64,000 nucleotides of DNA from Limonium bicolor (taxonomy: Eukaryota > Streptophyta > Magnoliopsida > Caryophyllales > Plumbaginaceae). The notes beneath the pieces were generated by a model. That model saw only the letters and a program-made list of their open reading frames with translations. It had not been told where the DNA came from and ran no database searches. Numbering within the stretch: position 1 is the stretch's first letter; each line of letters opens with the position of its first letter. The DNA lies in the NCBI GenBank assembly GCA_023374045.1, contig CM041777.1, forward strand, positions 480,787,594 to 480,851,593, written 5' to 3'. The position numbers were made by a program, and so were the translations under genes. Of this stretch, positions 23,851-35,366 are shown piece after piece.

Positions 23851-24059
23851 TTTTATCATTTTTAACCCTAATTGGATTTAATTATTCATACAAATATCTT
23901 TACGTGAGGTGTAAGTTTTGTAATCTTTATTTTTTTGAACCAATTTCCTTGGACACGACAAAAGATGGAAAGAACTGTAAAAACGGAATGAAAACATTCC
24001 TTATTTTAGTCCCAGTTCATGAAAATTATGCGTTCGTACATGCCAATAATAAATAGAAG
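23851..24059. other. AT-rich spacer, no gene
   Basis: Nothing recognisable apart from weak similarity to the DNA after 25000. Confidence 0.5.
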
Positions 24060-24295
24060 GATAATGGAAGTTTGTCTAGTTTCATGTGTGGTTTGGGTGA
24101 ATTCAGTTCGGGTCAATTCGGTTTGGGTCAATTCGGTACGGGTGAATTCTGTTCGGGTGGATTCGAGTATATCAAATTTGGTTTGGTTTGGTTCAGTTCG
24201 AATTTCGGGTCAGATTTCGGGTTACAACATTCGGTTTAAATTCGGGTTTGGATCGGGTCGATTTTTCTGGTTTGGGCCACCTTTACCAGGTCTAG
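24060..24295. mobile_element. hAT-type MITE fragment rich in TTCGGGTCAATTCGG
   Basis: Repeated GGTCAATTCGGTT units end in CACCTTTACCAGGTCTA. The same segment with the same right end (ACCTTTGCCAGGTCTA) occurs at 30395-30615. CAGGTCTA is the inverse of the TAGACCTGG start at 24300. The left end is not clear. Confidence 0.6.
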
Positions 24296-25262
24296 CCAGT
24301 AGACCTGGCAATTCAAGTCACTCGGTTCGGGTTCGGTTCAATTTGTAAAATTTAATATTCGGTTCGGTTCGGATCGGATCGGGTCGGGTTAATCTGGTTT
24401 AAATTCGATTCAGGTGATTTCTGTTTGGTTGATTTTGGGTTTGGGTGCTTTCGGTTCGGGGTAGCCTCGGGTTCATTCGGTTTTTTCGAGTTATGGGTCA
24501 AATTTGGGTGACTTATCCGTGTTAGGTTTGATAAACAAAAATTGTTAAGTTCAAATTTAAGCAACCTTTGTAACTTGTACTGATTTTCATATCCAGCTTC
24601 AAATTCTCTTAATATGATATTACTCTTGATCAAGACCGTTATTGTGTATTGGTTAAACATAATGAAATTGGATGACAATTTGTGTACATAATTTTTTAAC
24701 AATAGATTTATTATTTGTATCGACCAAGTACAAATAAAAAGTTTTGTGAATTAGTGTCAATATTTGGCACTTGACGTCCGGTCTACCCCGCTCTCGCCTG
24801 ACAACTTGCCTCCCGCCGTCCCGCACCCGTCACACTCTGTGTGCGTTCTATGCCCGCTTAGTCACCTCGCGTAAGTGTTGTGTGCCCATGCCAATCCATC
24901 ATCGTCTCGCGTCTGTGCCCGTGTGCGCCCATCACCACCTCGCGCCCGTGACCTTGTGTACACGCCGGCCATAACTGTCTCATGCGAGTGTCCTCCACTC
25001 GCTCCCAGGCTGGGGTTGTAAGTTTTCGTAATATTTATTTTTTTGCGATATTAATGAGAAACCTAAGTGGTGATGTGATGATGTATACACATTCAAACTA
25101 TTACCAAGTTGGTATTCCAGTAAGGTGTAACTTTTGAAATCTTTATTCTTTAGGCATCTACACATTAATCGTGGTTAGTATATTTCTTAAATGAAAATTT
25201 TATAGATTTTATAATTGAAACTTCATCAATATTCAAACGAAACTCAAGTCCTAAACATAAAG
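24296..25262. repeat. CGGGTT-rich repeat, copy 2 (unoccupied reference copy)
   Basis: It starts TAGACCTGGCAATTC and aligns with copy 1 (15336-16257 plus 23558-23850) but lacks both insertions found there. It therefore shows the original target for the fold-back MITE and the 7.3-kb LTR-type element. At 25263 it is itself interrupted by the 4.6-kb solo LTR. Confidence 0.7.
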
Positions 25263-26964
25263 TGTAACACCCCAGCTGCTAATCCTTCCATTATCCTCTA
25301 ATCATTCCCATAATTACCTTACTCACAGCGGAATACTTACTTACTCCCGGCGGGTGATACAACGCTGTTAACCATCCAAGGCTAACAAGGCTACTACTAC
25401 TTACCGTATCGGTCTGACGATTAGAATAACTGAATACATACTACTTACTTACAATACCAAATACTTACTTACATTTGATTACCGAGTATCCAAATTATAC
25501 GAATTACATTCCAAGGCTATCCAAAAAGAATTTAAGAGTTATACGACTACTCTTTTCTATCCAATCAGAATTCGTTATCCAAAAAGGTGTACCACATGGT
25601 ACACCGGCTACTCAAAAGGCTTTAGCCGTGTACAACTCGGTACACTATTCCAGTCTACTAACTACCCCAAAAAGCATTCAACCCGGTCCTTACTTGACCA
25701 TCACGCCTCGCGGGTACCTGTAGAATAAAAACATTCCCCCGAGGGGGTCAGCTTACGCTGAATATGATAACCGCATACCCCGCGTACTAGCGAGGGTACG
25801 CCAACTAATTGGTCGAATACATGCGGTTCGTTTCATTCATACATACATACATGCTCATACTCAATACAATACAATTCCATACATTTATTTCACATGGCGT
25901 ACATACATTCATACATGCAATGAAGACATACAAGTCAACCATTCTTACTTACTGAATACTCACCGCAATACGGGAATACACCTCCCCAATTCATACGAAG
26001 GTCTTGTTAGCTTCATTACACACCCGGGTTAATCGGGTGTTCAATACTCTTTTACTCAAGGTCAATGACTTACAATAGTCAAGACCGATACGCATACAAT
26101 ACTTACTTCTTACTTACTTTACTAAAGTCAAGTCGGTATGACCTCCGGGCAGGGATTACTACATCCCACCACCGGGCTTTAGGGTGGCCCACTAATCCAG
26201 GATGCTACCCATTCAAGGGATTTGGTCCATGGAAAAGATTACAGCCAGGATTCGGATCCAACCTCTTGTGTTTCCTTATCCTCACGCGTGGCCGAAACTA
26301 TATCGGACTTCTACTCATTCCATTTTACTCATTACTCAAGTTAGGAGTTAGAATGTTAGGAATTAGTAGAAGTCAGTACTTCATTTCCATACATACATAC
26401 AATACACAAGTACACAATACTTACACATACTCCTCATTTCCATTCATTCATTTCATGAATTATACAAACTAATTGTTCAAGAAGATACAACAAAAACAAA
26501 ATAGTTCAAACACAGTTAAGTGCAATATAAGTCCGATTCATGCATTTATCTTATTGGTGATCACATAAGCACACAAATCGGGGTAACCAAGTTAGGATAC
26601 AGGACATGAAGAAATCATACCGTACACCGTCGTTTTCGTACTACCGGGTCCTTTGACGATCAACTATTTGATTCCTATACATACATGAAGTAGTATGATC
26701 AATGACCTATTATTGATCTAACTTACTCCTTCATTGTTACTTTCAATGTATACTTACTACTTTATTACTTTCTTACTTGGTTATAAAACCATTCTTTTCT
26801 TTACTACTTCTTAAACTTGTTTCCTTACTCATTCACTTACTTTCTTACCCTTATTACCTTCATTAATGGTGTATTACTACCTACACATGTCTATATGTGT
26901 ATAGGCATATATATACATACATATGATTAGTGTAATCATATAATAAAAATATTATTTTTTTTTA

Positions 26965-27354
26965 CTCGACCGGACTTGCAAGGTCGGTCGCAAGTCCGGT
27001 CCATTCCAGTAGCTTTCATTACGGGAAAATTTCTGGCTCGACCGAACTTGCAAGTCCGGTCGCAAGTCCGGTCCATTCCAGAAGGTTTCAGACGAAAATT
27101 TTCTGGTCCGACCGAACTTGCATGTCCGGTCGCAAGTCCGGTCTATTCCAGAAGGTTTCATTACGGAATTTTTCTGGCTCGACCGAACTTGCAAGTCCGG
27201 TCGCAAGTCCGGTCTATTCCAGAAGGTTTCAGACGGGAAAATTTTCTGGCTCGACCGAACTTGCAAGTCCGGTCCATTCCAGAAGGTTTCCGTCTTTGTG
27301 ATTCTGGGCTCGACCGAACTTGCAAGTCCGGTCGCAAGTCCGGTCCGGCCCAGT
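26965..27354. repeat. Six-unit tandem array of GACCGAACTTGCAAGTCCGGTC motifs
   Basis: Units start at 26965, 27037, 27107, 27178, 27250 and 27309, most about 71 bp long. Each holds GAACTTGCAAGTCCGGTC and GCAAGTCCGGTC, partly palindromic. The spacer alternates: CATTACGG in units 1 and 3, CAGACG in units 2 and 4. This suggests amplification as dimers. Open reading frames on both strands come from unit lengths near multiples of three and are not evidence of a gene. Confidence 0.9.
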
Positions 27355-28446
27355 ACTTCAGTTTTAAAATCTGTTTTCAGTGGTTGATTTACCTATTGTT
27401 TCCCCAATCTTTACCAATACTTCCCCACATGATTTAGCACTAATTAAGCCCTCTAAATCACCTTGGTTCATCCACCAAACTTACTACTCAATTCCTACAT
27501 TCACTTACACATTTTTCCTCACTTCTTCTCAACACTTATACTAGTTTTTACTCTTCTAATGCTACAGATTTTTTAAACTCCCTTTTTATGCTACAGATTT
27601 TCAATCAAACTTCTAACCTCCATTACTTCCTCAACTAATGCTACTCCTAGCATTTAAAATACATTACTTTACATCCTATTTCTTCACATTACCTAAACCT
27701 TATTCAAATCTGTTTTAAACTACAAAACAGTCCCATTACACTCCCCAAATACACCTAGTTATCACCTAGGTTACTTCCTCTTCTTAAACACTTAAGTCCT
27801 CTCATTCCTACACAAAATTTGACATAGTCTCCCCTATAATTCTTACTTTGCTCACACACTATTTCAGCTCACAATTCCACATTCTTACAACCTGTTTATA
27901 CAATGCATTATACTCACATTTCAACTCCACTACATCACAATAAATTCCTGCACATACACATTCAATACCCCATGTTTTCCCAAGCTTTTAAACATCATTT
28001 AAAACTTCAAAAACTGTTTGGTTCTCTTCTCAATTACACTACTACATTACTACTACTCATTACTCAAATACATTACTCATTTTACTACTCAAAAACTGTT
28101 ACATTACACAATACAAACCTAGTTCAAGGTAAGAGCCTTTACCTTGAAATTCTAGTTTTCTTTCTTCCCTTTTTCCTTCTCTTCCTTTCTTCTCCTTTGT
28201 TCTCGGTCCCAATGAGGTTCACACACACCAAGTGCTACAGCCCATATCAATACACAATACCATTTAAATACTACCCTTAATTAACCTTAAGCTTAAAGCA
28301 TAGTTTTAGGGTTTAAGAAAAGTTATTACCTTCCAACCAATGAGTGAGGTCCTTGGTTAGCAAGAGAGTAGAATTCCTAGCCCACAAGAGAAGCCAAAAT
28401 CGGCTGGAGCAAGGAGAACCAAGAGTTCAAAAACTGAAAATCCTTA

Positions 28447-28984
28447 GGGAAAATTACATCGCCCACCCATGATGTTTGGCGAAATTACACAGCCCACCCA
28501 CGAGGTTTCAAAAATTACTTTGCCCACCCATGTGGTTTCCACAATTTTACATCCAGCAACTTTTCTAATATTTAATCAACTTAAAAGATGGTTAAATGAT
28601 ATCCAAATTTGATGAAACTTTACGTGGACAATATTAAAGTGTTATATTTTGGTAAAACATGAAATACAATGTTTTTTAAGCTCATATATGATCCGTGGGA
28701 CCCGATGAATGTGTCTCATGTTTCATTGGGTCCCACAGGTCATATATGACCTTAAAAAACTTTGGATTTGGCATTGAACAAAAATATAACACCTTAGCAT
28801 CGTCCATGTAAAGTTTTATCAAATTTGGATATCATTTAACCATCTTTTAAGTTGATCAAATATTAGAAAAGTTGTTGGATGTAAAATTGTGGAAACCACA
28901 TGGGTGGGCAAAGTAATTTTTGAAACCTCATGGGTGGACTGTGTAATTTCTCCAAACATCATGGGTGGGCGATGTAATTTTCCC
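28447..28984. mobile_element. 538-bp MULE-type MITE with perfect 9-bp TSD
   Basis: The ends GGGAAAATTACATCGCCC and GGGCGATGTAATTTTCCC are perfect inverses. AAATCCTTA flanks it on both sides (28438-28446 and 28985-28993); a 9-bp TSD is the mark of Mutator-like transposition. The arms run about 230 bp and make nearly the whole element a hairpin. Three short GCCCACCCA blocks sit near each end. The related LTR at 62387-64000 has the unoccupied site near 63240 (ATTATAAGGATTTTCAG). Confidence 0.93.
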
Positions 28985-29465
28985 AAATCCTTATAATGCT
29001 AATGAGAGCTAGAAATGATAGATTTTCGAACTTCTTTTTACCTCAAGATGACAAGGAGGTGAAGGTACTTCTAATGGTGGTCTTGAATCTTCAAATGGAG
29101 GATACCCATAAAAACGAAAATGGAGTTTTTGGATTTTTGAAAGGAGGAAAGTGTTCTCCTTTGCAAGGGGATTCCAATGGTACTAATTTTGTAATTTTTG
29201 GACAAAGGATGAAGGCACAACAATGGAGAGAAGTTGTGGGTTGTGTGAGTTTTCTTCAAAACTCCATGGGAGCTCGGTGAAGGAGGGAAGAAATTCAGAG
29301 AGGAAAGAGGGAGTGCTGTACAGTGGGAGTGAGGGAGATGGTAGGAGAGAGACTCACTCTTACTTTTATAATTTTTTTCTTTCCTCTTTCCTAGTTTATA
29401 GCTTTTGTCTTCTAGTGTATTAGGAGTTATTAAATAAATGAGAGAGGGAGGGAAAAATCGGTCCA

Positions 29466-29489
29466 TACCCCCCCCCCCCCACACACAGA
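29466..29489. repeat. Poly-C and CA run
   Basis: Eleven or so C are followed by ACACACA. The exact length is prone to sequencing error. Confidence 0.7.
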
Positions 29490-29878
29490 TTTTAATTTCT
29501 TTATTTACAATTGGGACACACTAAGTTTGTTTATTTGCATCCTTACCCCACAACTTCCCGGTTGTTACAGTTTTTACTAACCGGAACCCGTTTTCTGGAA
29601 TTTTCTCGTTTAATTAATTTTATTGGTTCCTAACCTTATTAATGTCTACTAATGACTATTTGGTTGACCAAAATTGTTACGAGTCTATTTGACCCGCTTA
29701 AAGTCGCGTTTTCCCGGTTTCCTCGAAAAACGCGCTTTAAGGTTCGTTTATGCTTTTAACCCATTTTAAAGGTCTGTTTTCTTCGGGATTTGTTCCCTCA
29801 TATTTATTTAAGTGTAACTAAGCCTTAAAAATTATAATTAGCCTAATTAATCACTGTTTTTAATTACGGGGTATTTCA

Positions 29879-30394
29879 TAAAGAACCTAAGTTTATAAAA
29901 GTATAGAGTAATATAAAATGGTAATGATACGCAATAATTTACTATTTAGAATATTTATTTTCCTTTTTATTTCGTGATTTTTTTAGGCATATACACTTCA
30001 ATCTTGGTTAATATGTTTCAACCGAAAAGTTTAGGTTTTATAATTAAACTTCATCAACATTTAAACCATTCCCAAGTCTCGTGTCCTAACCATAAAGAAC
30101 CCTAATTAAGTTTATGAAAATCAAATTTAATAGAGTATAATAAAATACTAATGATACGCATTAGTTTGTATTATAAAACTAGAGATCGTTATAAGAACAT
30201 TCCTAACACAACTTGTGAATGTTTTAATACAACATGACTTTAGATGCTTAAAGATAGAAGATGTCTAATATTATATATATATATGTCATTGGTGAGCAAT
30301 GAACACTTATTGGATGTCTAAAGTTCCATTACGTGTTGCTGGTTTTAGGATTATATTTTATGGTTGGAACAACTATAGTACATTTAGGTTTTAA
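29879..30394. repeat. Continuation of repeat copy 2 and a partial direct copy
   Basis: GGCATATACACTTCAATC through CTAACCATAAAGAACC at about 29990-30105 repeats 25150-25262 (GGCATCTACACATTAATC to CTAAACATAAAG). It runs straight on where the other copy is broken by the solo LTR. AT-rich, non-coding. Confidence 0.65.
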
Positions 30395-30620
30395 CAAAGT
30401 ATTCGGGTCAATTCGGTTCGGGTCAATTCGATTTGGGTCAATTCGGTTCGGGTGAATTCAGTTCAGGTGGATTCGGGTAGTACCATATTTCGGTTGGATT
30501 CAGTTTTGGTTTGGTTTGGTTCGAATTTTCGGGTCACATCACTCGGTTTAAAATCGGGTTCGGATTGGGTTGGATTGATTCAGTTTTTCGGGTCCGGGTC
30601 ACCTTTGCCAGGTCTAACAT
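30395..30620. mobile_element. hAT-type MITE fragment, sister of 24060-24295
   Basis: It has the same TTCGGGTCAATTCGG units and the same right end GCCAGGTCTA. The left end fades out near 30395. Confidence 0.6.
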
Positions 30621-30830
30621 CCGGTTCATTCTGGGCAACCGGTAGATCGGAAAACTGAAAATTTTGGAGCCTTATTGAATCATCCACCCAAAACTTTTCC
30701 TCTTCTCTGCCAGAACGAAAGTGTCAACAAATATGCTACAAATATGTCAGCACAAAGCAGCTATCCAAACATGTTGCATATATACCGGATGTGATTCGAG
30801 TGGACCGGGAGATTTGCTGGTGGACCCCAG

Positions 30831-31403
30831 ATGCGATTGGTGGAGGAAGAGGATGATGGTGGCCTCAGGCGTCTCTTCAAGGACCCTGAGTTCCCCCCAG
30901 GTTTCGAGCCAGTTAGAGGATCTTCTGGACCTGTGGCGGACCCGGACGAGGATTATGTGCAAGAGGAAGCGAAGCAGACGCTCATTCTAGCGAAAGACCT
31001 TGGATGTTCTATCCCAGATGAGGAACGCGCTCTGGACAATCTAGTAGAGATCATTCGGGAGCAGAGGGCGGCATATCGGCGTATGAAGCAGGATGCAAGT
31101 GTTGGCGCGAGTCAAAGTGAAGGTCCAAAGGACGATTCTGATAGGTGCTCAAGAAATTCTTCAAAGGGCGGGTCTAAAAGAACTGTCGGGTCTAGAACTA
31201 TAGGGTTTAGTAAGTTCTCCCGCGTAAGGTTACCAGAAGAGGTAAAAGTAAGGTACCTAGAAAGTGAGGTGAGTTGGGGTAAGGTATGGCTAGGTAGGTG
31301 TTTAAGTGTTGAGTCTTTATGTGTTGTTCTTGCCCTTGTGGCATATGTGGACCTTGCGCCACCAATTATAAAAAAAAATATACTGTCAAAACAGCAATAC
31401 TGA
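30831..31403 (+). CDS. Uncharacterised ORF, possibly a gene or TE fragment
   Basis: This is a 190-codon open frame with a higher GC content than its surroundings. The first 110 residues look protein-like: acidic and hydrophilic, with LAKDLGCSIPDEERALDNL and a helical EIIREQRAAYRRMK segment that could form a short coiled coil. The middle is Ser/Lys/Arg-rich, and the last 40 residues become hydrophobic and unlike the rest, as if reading into an intron; AAGGTAAAAGTAAGG-like donors lie near 31230. I do not recognise a family. No partner exon was found before the 3' end of QUA2. It could be a captured exon or an element gag piece. Confidence 0.35.
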   Translation: MRLVEEEDDGGLRRLFKDPEFPPGFEPVRGSSGPVADPDEDYVQEEAKQTLILAKDLGCSIPDEERALDNLVEIIREQRAAYRRMKQDASVGASQSEGPKDDSDRCSRNSSKGGSKRTVGSRTIGFSKFSRVRLPEEVKVRYLESEVSWGKVWLGRCLSVESLCVVLALVAYVDLAPPIIKKNILSKQQY

Positions 31404-32004
31404 ACAGAACCTTAAGGTTATTGCAGGGATATGATGCATGGGTAAAATAGGGATACAAAAATATAATATATCAGAATCTGAACTGAGATCTCGTAATAAA
31501 ATTTATAGTGAAAAAATGAATCCTTAAAATGAAGTCCCAATTGTACCTCGTAAAATTAAAATCCACAACTAAGGTAAGTAGACAATGCAGTCGGCATGAT
31601 TAACCTTTTGCTTAAACGATGAAAAACATCTTCACATAATCGGATTTATAATACTGTAGCTGTATATAACTTAAATTAAGACATCGGCTGAATCGAAAGA
31701 AAACGCAAAAGGCCTATACTTCTATTGTTTTTTTTCCTGTGCCCGCCATACAGTAATTACAGGGGGGCCCTATGTTTGCCTTGCGGCTCCATAGGAGTAT
31801 TTTGTGGCATGGCATAGTTTTGCTAACCACAACTCTCTCTCAACTCACATCTTTCTGTATTGCCCTCTTGACAATTCCATCTTGTCCATTTCCCAAAAAT
31901 TGTAAATAAAGAACTATACTCTTCCTTCCATAAATCAAACATGAACTTCAGAGTGAATAAACAAACAGGGTCGCATTCCTTCCTTGTATTTGCCGACATT
32001 TTTT
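31404..32004 (-). other. 3' flank and probable 3' UTR of the QUA2-like gene
   Basis: This stretch lies past the stop codon of the minus-strand gene. It is AT-rich and no separate gene is seen. The poly(A) site cannot be placed exactly. Confidence 0.5.
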
Positions 32005-35000
32005 TTACTTGGAGTGTCTCTTGAAGAAGGGTTTCTGGCAAATGAGAAGTTTTTCCCTGTTGCTGCTTTCAATTTCCACGACTCGAGCATCCCACTTCAG
32101 CCAAGCGGTCAGGGCTCTGGCTGATTCAATAATAGATGCCGAGTCTCGGAATATCACCCAACCCTGAAACAACCCACATCACATGTTGATATATCAGAGT
32201 CAGAGAAATAAACTAGAAGACAAGGAGGTGAGATGAAAGTTCACGGGTGTTTGTCTGAGTCAAGGAGCTCAATTTGTAAATAGAAATGACAGTCTTTAGA
32301 CAAAATAATAGTAGTATAATATAAGTACCTCAGGACGAAGCAGCCGATCAATCTCAACCAACAGATCAAGCACAGTGCATCTTCTCTGCCGGTTAGTTTC
32401 AAGGGTGAGAAGTGCATCAGCATGTACCAGATCATAAGTTCGAGGATATGTCGGGAATGCTTCACACCTAACATAGCCAAAAAATAGTGTCAATCCATTG
32501 TGTTAATATATTGTTAGGCTTCAAATATGACATTATATCCCTATACCAGAGAAATGGTTTTCCTTGTCCAAAATTCAAATTCAAATTAATGTTTACTGAA
32601 GCTTCAAGATTTCCAAGAGCCTGAGCCAGTTAAACAAATCCTTGTTCGTGCAGAAAGTATTGCTCGGAAAATCAAATTGAGTGACCAGAGTTAGGCAGGA
32701 ACATGGATTCATACTGCACTGTGTAATCCCCAGATTATAACTGCCAAATTAGATATTCTCTCAAAGTATATTGAATATTTGCTTACCAGTCATGCGCTAC
32801 ACCGACAAATCCCCTATCCACAATTAATGGTAGAGTGTTGGGCCCATTAGTAGGGATCACATTCATCACCCAGACTGATTTCTTCGCTTCCAGTAAAGCA
32901 TGATTTAATCCACCGTAACGGGCATTCATGTCAAGCACATTTCTTAACATATTGTAGGGAGGAGAAGGGTCCTCATCACCAGGTCTTTTGGGATGATCAG
33001 AGAAGATCAATGGTGAAAGAAGAGACCAATAATCTTTAACTATTGAGCTCCATTTAGCACTATCATCAACCAAATCATCAGCATGCAATCCTGACAAGCA
33101 AGCAAAAAACAGACAGATTAGCCCTCAATTTTGGAATCAGTCTCGGTTTGGTTTTAACTGTTGTTAGTTTAACACAATAGCATCCCACAGAAGAAGGCCA
33201 GTAACAATATAGGGTCTGCATAAATAAAAACAATACCATGGATTTGAAGCTCATTCTTGTTTAATCTAGCTCTAGAAGGCCACGATGGCCTTGCTTGAAT
33301 AGGAATCCAACGGCGGGTGTGTGTTCCTCCAATGCAGGATTGAAGTGGTCTGTAGTGAGGAGATTCAATATCCTGGCCTGCTTTACACACCGGGGGACCT
33401 GAATCAGGTTTCCTGGAATTATAATCACAATCAAAATCATGCAGGAGTGGTCAGTGCAGAGTGTCAACTTAGATATAGTCCATGCAGCAGAAAAATGAAT
33501 CATTAAAAGAGGCACCACTTCTCACCTAGAGTAATAACAACTCCTTTTACTAGTCTTCTTCCAAACCACAGTCTCGTCCTGTTGAGAAAGCAGCTCCCAG
33601 CAAAGATTCTCGGCAAAATCACGAACCAAAAGCCACCTTTTCTGGTTCTCTTTTTTTCGGGCGTTGGTCAGCGGTGAAGTCCAGACAAAATATCCACCAG
33701 GCCTCAGCACTCTATCGACCTCAACCAGCAACATTCCATCTGCGGTGCATGAAAAGATCAGAAATCACACCAAGTTACTTATTACAGCTGACGCATATCA
33801 GTCTTATTATCAGATACTTCAAGCAAAAACTCTTATTTCTTAACCTAAAGATTAAGAGGTGTATGATTATGCTTGGCTAGAGCTCGTACAGCACAACTAG
33901 TTCTAAGTGGCATATTCTTCTCCAATCGTGAACATAAGGAGACTGGAACACGAGGAAGACATTGTCAGAAAAACAGGAAAAAATAAACAAGCTTGTACCT
34001 TTCTGATCCCAATCAATGCCACATCGTGAACAATGCACCATATCATAAGAAAGTGATGGGGAAGGCAGCTGCTGGGAAGTAACTGAACCTATCATGGCAG
34101 GAAGACCTCTCTCAAGAGTTAGCTGAACTTGACTTCCTGAGGCCTCGTAGTTAGCAATACACATAGTTAACAACTGCCTGTCGAAAAGATGTGCACCAAA
34201 GCTACCATAGCCACATCCAATGTCTAGGATAGTCCGCACCTACAATCACAAAAATAGAGTTAAAGGGAGAAAACTGCTGCGACAATGACATAACTTGTCA
34301 CACTCATTGGTATTTGAGTTGCAGCTTACAAAGGGAAATGAAGAAACATAGAATTACAAAACCACACCAATCAACAGCAAGCAAGCGTACCCCTGCTTGT
34401 GTAAAGCTGGAATCATTTCTCAGGCCAATCATTTCAGCAATTTGGTTAGAATAATCCTCAACACCATCAAACATCTGAGAAGAACCGAAGGAAATTTGTT
34501 CCTCGTCTAACATCATCATCCTGTAGCATAACAAGAAGCCAAAATTATAACATATAATATAAGCAGGTAACATAACCTGATGATGAGAAGAACTGCTAGA
34601 AACTTGAGTTGTTTCAAATCCACCCACCTCTTAGTTAAGCTGCCAGAAGAAAGTACTTCTTGTGCAGTGATCTTTACATTCGCAACCCAGATGACATCGC
34701 GCCCAGACGGCCACCTAAGAGGGATTTTATAATTCATAGGGGATAAAACCAAGCAATGATCAGGTGAGTTCGGACCACAATGGCGGTGGTGGTCTAATTC
34801 AGCCCCATCACTGTGTCCTCCTAAGGCAAGGATGTCCGAGCTATTGTAGCACGGAACAACACTCTCATCATCCTCAGGACAGAAATCCAGCTCCTTCAAC
34901 TTGGAGGGTCCCATGGAGAGCTCACCAATATCCCAGAGGTCAGACACAAGCTGCTCCTGCAATCTACGATAACTATGGTATATGTGAACTCTTGATGATG

Positions 35001-35355
35001 CAGTGATTGACAGTGTCCACCAGAAAGATCCGGTTAAAGCCAGGATCACAATAACCACCAAACTAATCTTGAGAAGAAGGAGAAGCAATTTGTGGCGATT
35101 TCTTGGATTCAAATTACCGAATGGATCGATGGTGAAGCCATTTTCAGTAGTAGAAAGCTTGGTTGAAACACTGTCGTATGAAAGTAATCCAGATGGGAAT
35201 TTAAGAGAGAGGTAGCTATGATCAGATGAAGAACGGCTAATATGGGAAGAATCTAATTCCTTGTCCGGTTTATCTTTGGCTTGTGTGTCTTGTGATGATT
35301 CCCAAATATTCTGGCTGCTGCCAGAAAGTCGCCGACTGTGAAGAGGCCGCGACAT
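32005..35355 (-). CDS. QUA2: Putative pectin (homogalacturonan) methyltransferase, QUASIMODO2/TSD2 type (8 coding exons)
   Basis: Exons on the minus strand are 35355-34628, 34520-34391, 34239-33999, 33739-33526, 33412-33237, 33090-32787, 32467-32329 and 32163-32005. All introns are GT-AG and all junctions keep frame, giving 696 residues; Arabidopsis QUA2 is about 684 from memory. Residues 1-89 are a Ser-rich cytosolic tail, 90-112 a single transmembrane anchor (type II, Golgi), then a lumenal stem and the DUF248/Methyltransf_29 domain. Visible signatures are the SAM-binding motif [15 protein letters not shown] (290-304), CSRCGIDW (356-363), [11 protein letters not shown] (374-384), [11 protein letters not shown] (547-557) and [11 protein letters not shown] near the end. 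In Arabidopsis this protein is needed for homogalacturonan methylation and cell adhesion. The frame is intact and the motifs are complete, so it is probably functional. Confidence 0.95.
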
Positions 35356-35366
35356 ATTTTAGACAC

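Larger units (their letters stand above)
25263..29878 (-). mobile_element. 4.6-kb solo LTR, Ty3/gypsy-type, with a nested MITE
   Basis: On + it starts TGTAACACCCC and ends CGGGGTATTTCA. TAAAG flanks it on both sides (25258-25262 and 29879-29883), a perfect 5-bp TSD. It has no internal domain, so it is a solo LTR left by recombination. The element reads on the minus strand: its 5' end (TGAAATACCCCGTAATT) matches the LTR that starts at 62387, and its 3' part shares the module seen at 1240-1720. Inside are a 6-unit hairpin-rich tandem array (26965-27354) and a 538-bp MITE (28447-28984). Without the MITE it is about 4.08 kb. Confidence 0.85.

Noticed and set aside
23565..25020. CG-rich ORFs with many His/Pro/Cys residues
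   Set aside because: They occur in two copies of one repeat and change frame between copies; composition alone explains them.
26965..27354. CRISPR-like regular array
   Set aside because: The units are contiguous tandem repeats with near-identical spacers, inside a plant LTR. No unique spacers and no cas genes.
26952..27437. Overlapping ORFs of 89-153 codons on both strands
   Set aside because: They are produced by the six-unit tandem array with a GC-rich repeated motif. The predicted peptides simply repeat and exist on both strands.
28996..29484. ORF similar to one at 63111-63344, apparently conserved
   Set aside because: Both lie in matching parts of two copies of the same LTR, antisense to its orientation. 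Similarity follows from shared ancestry of the LTR, and the lengths differ (94 versus 77 codons).
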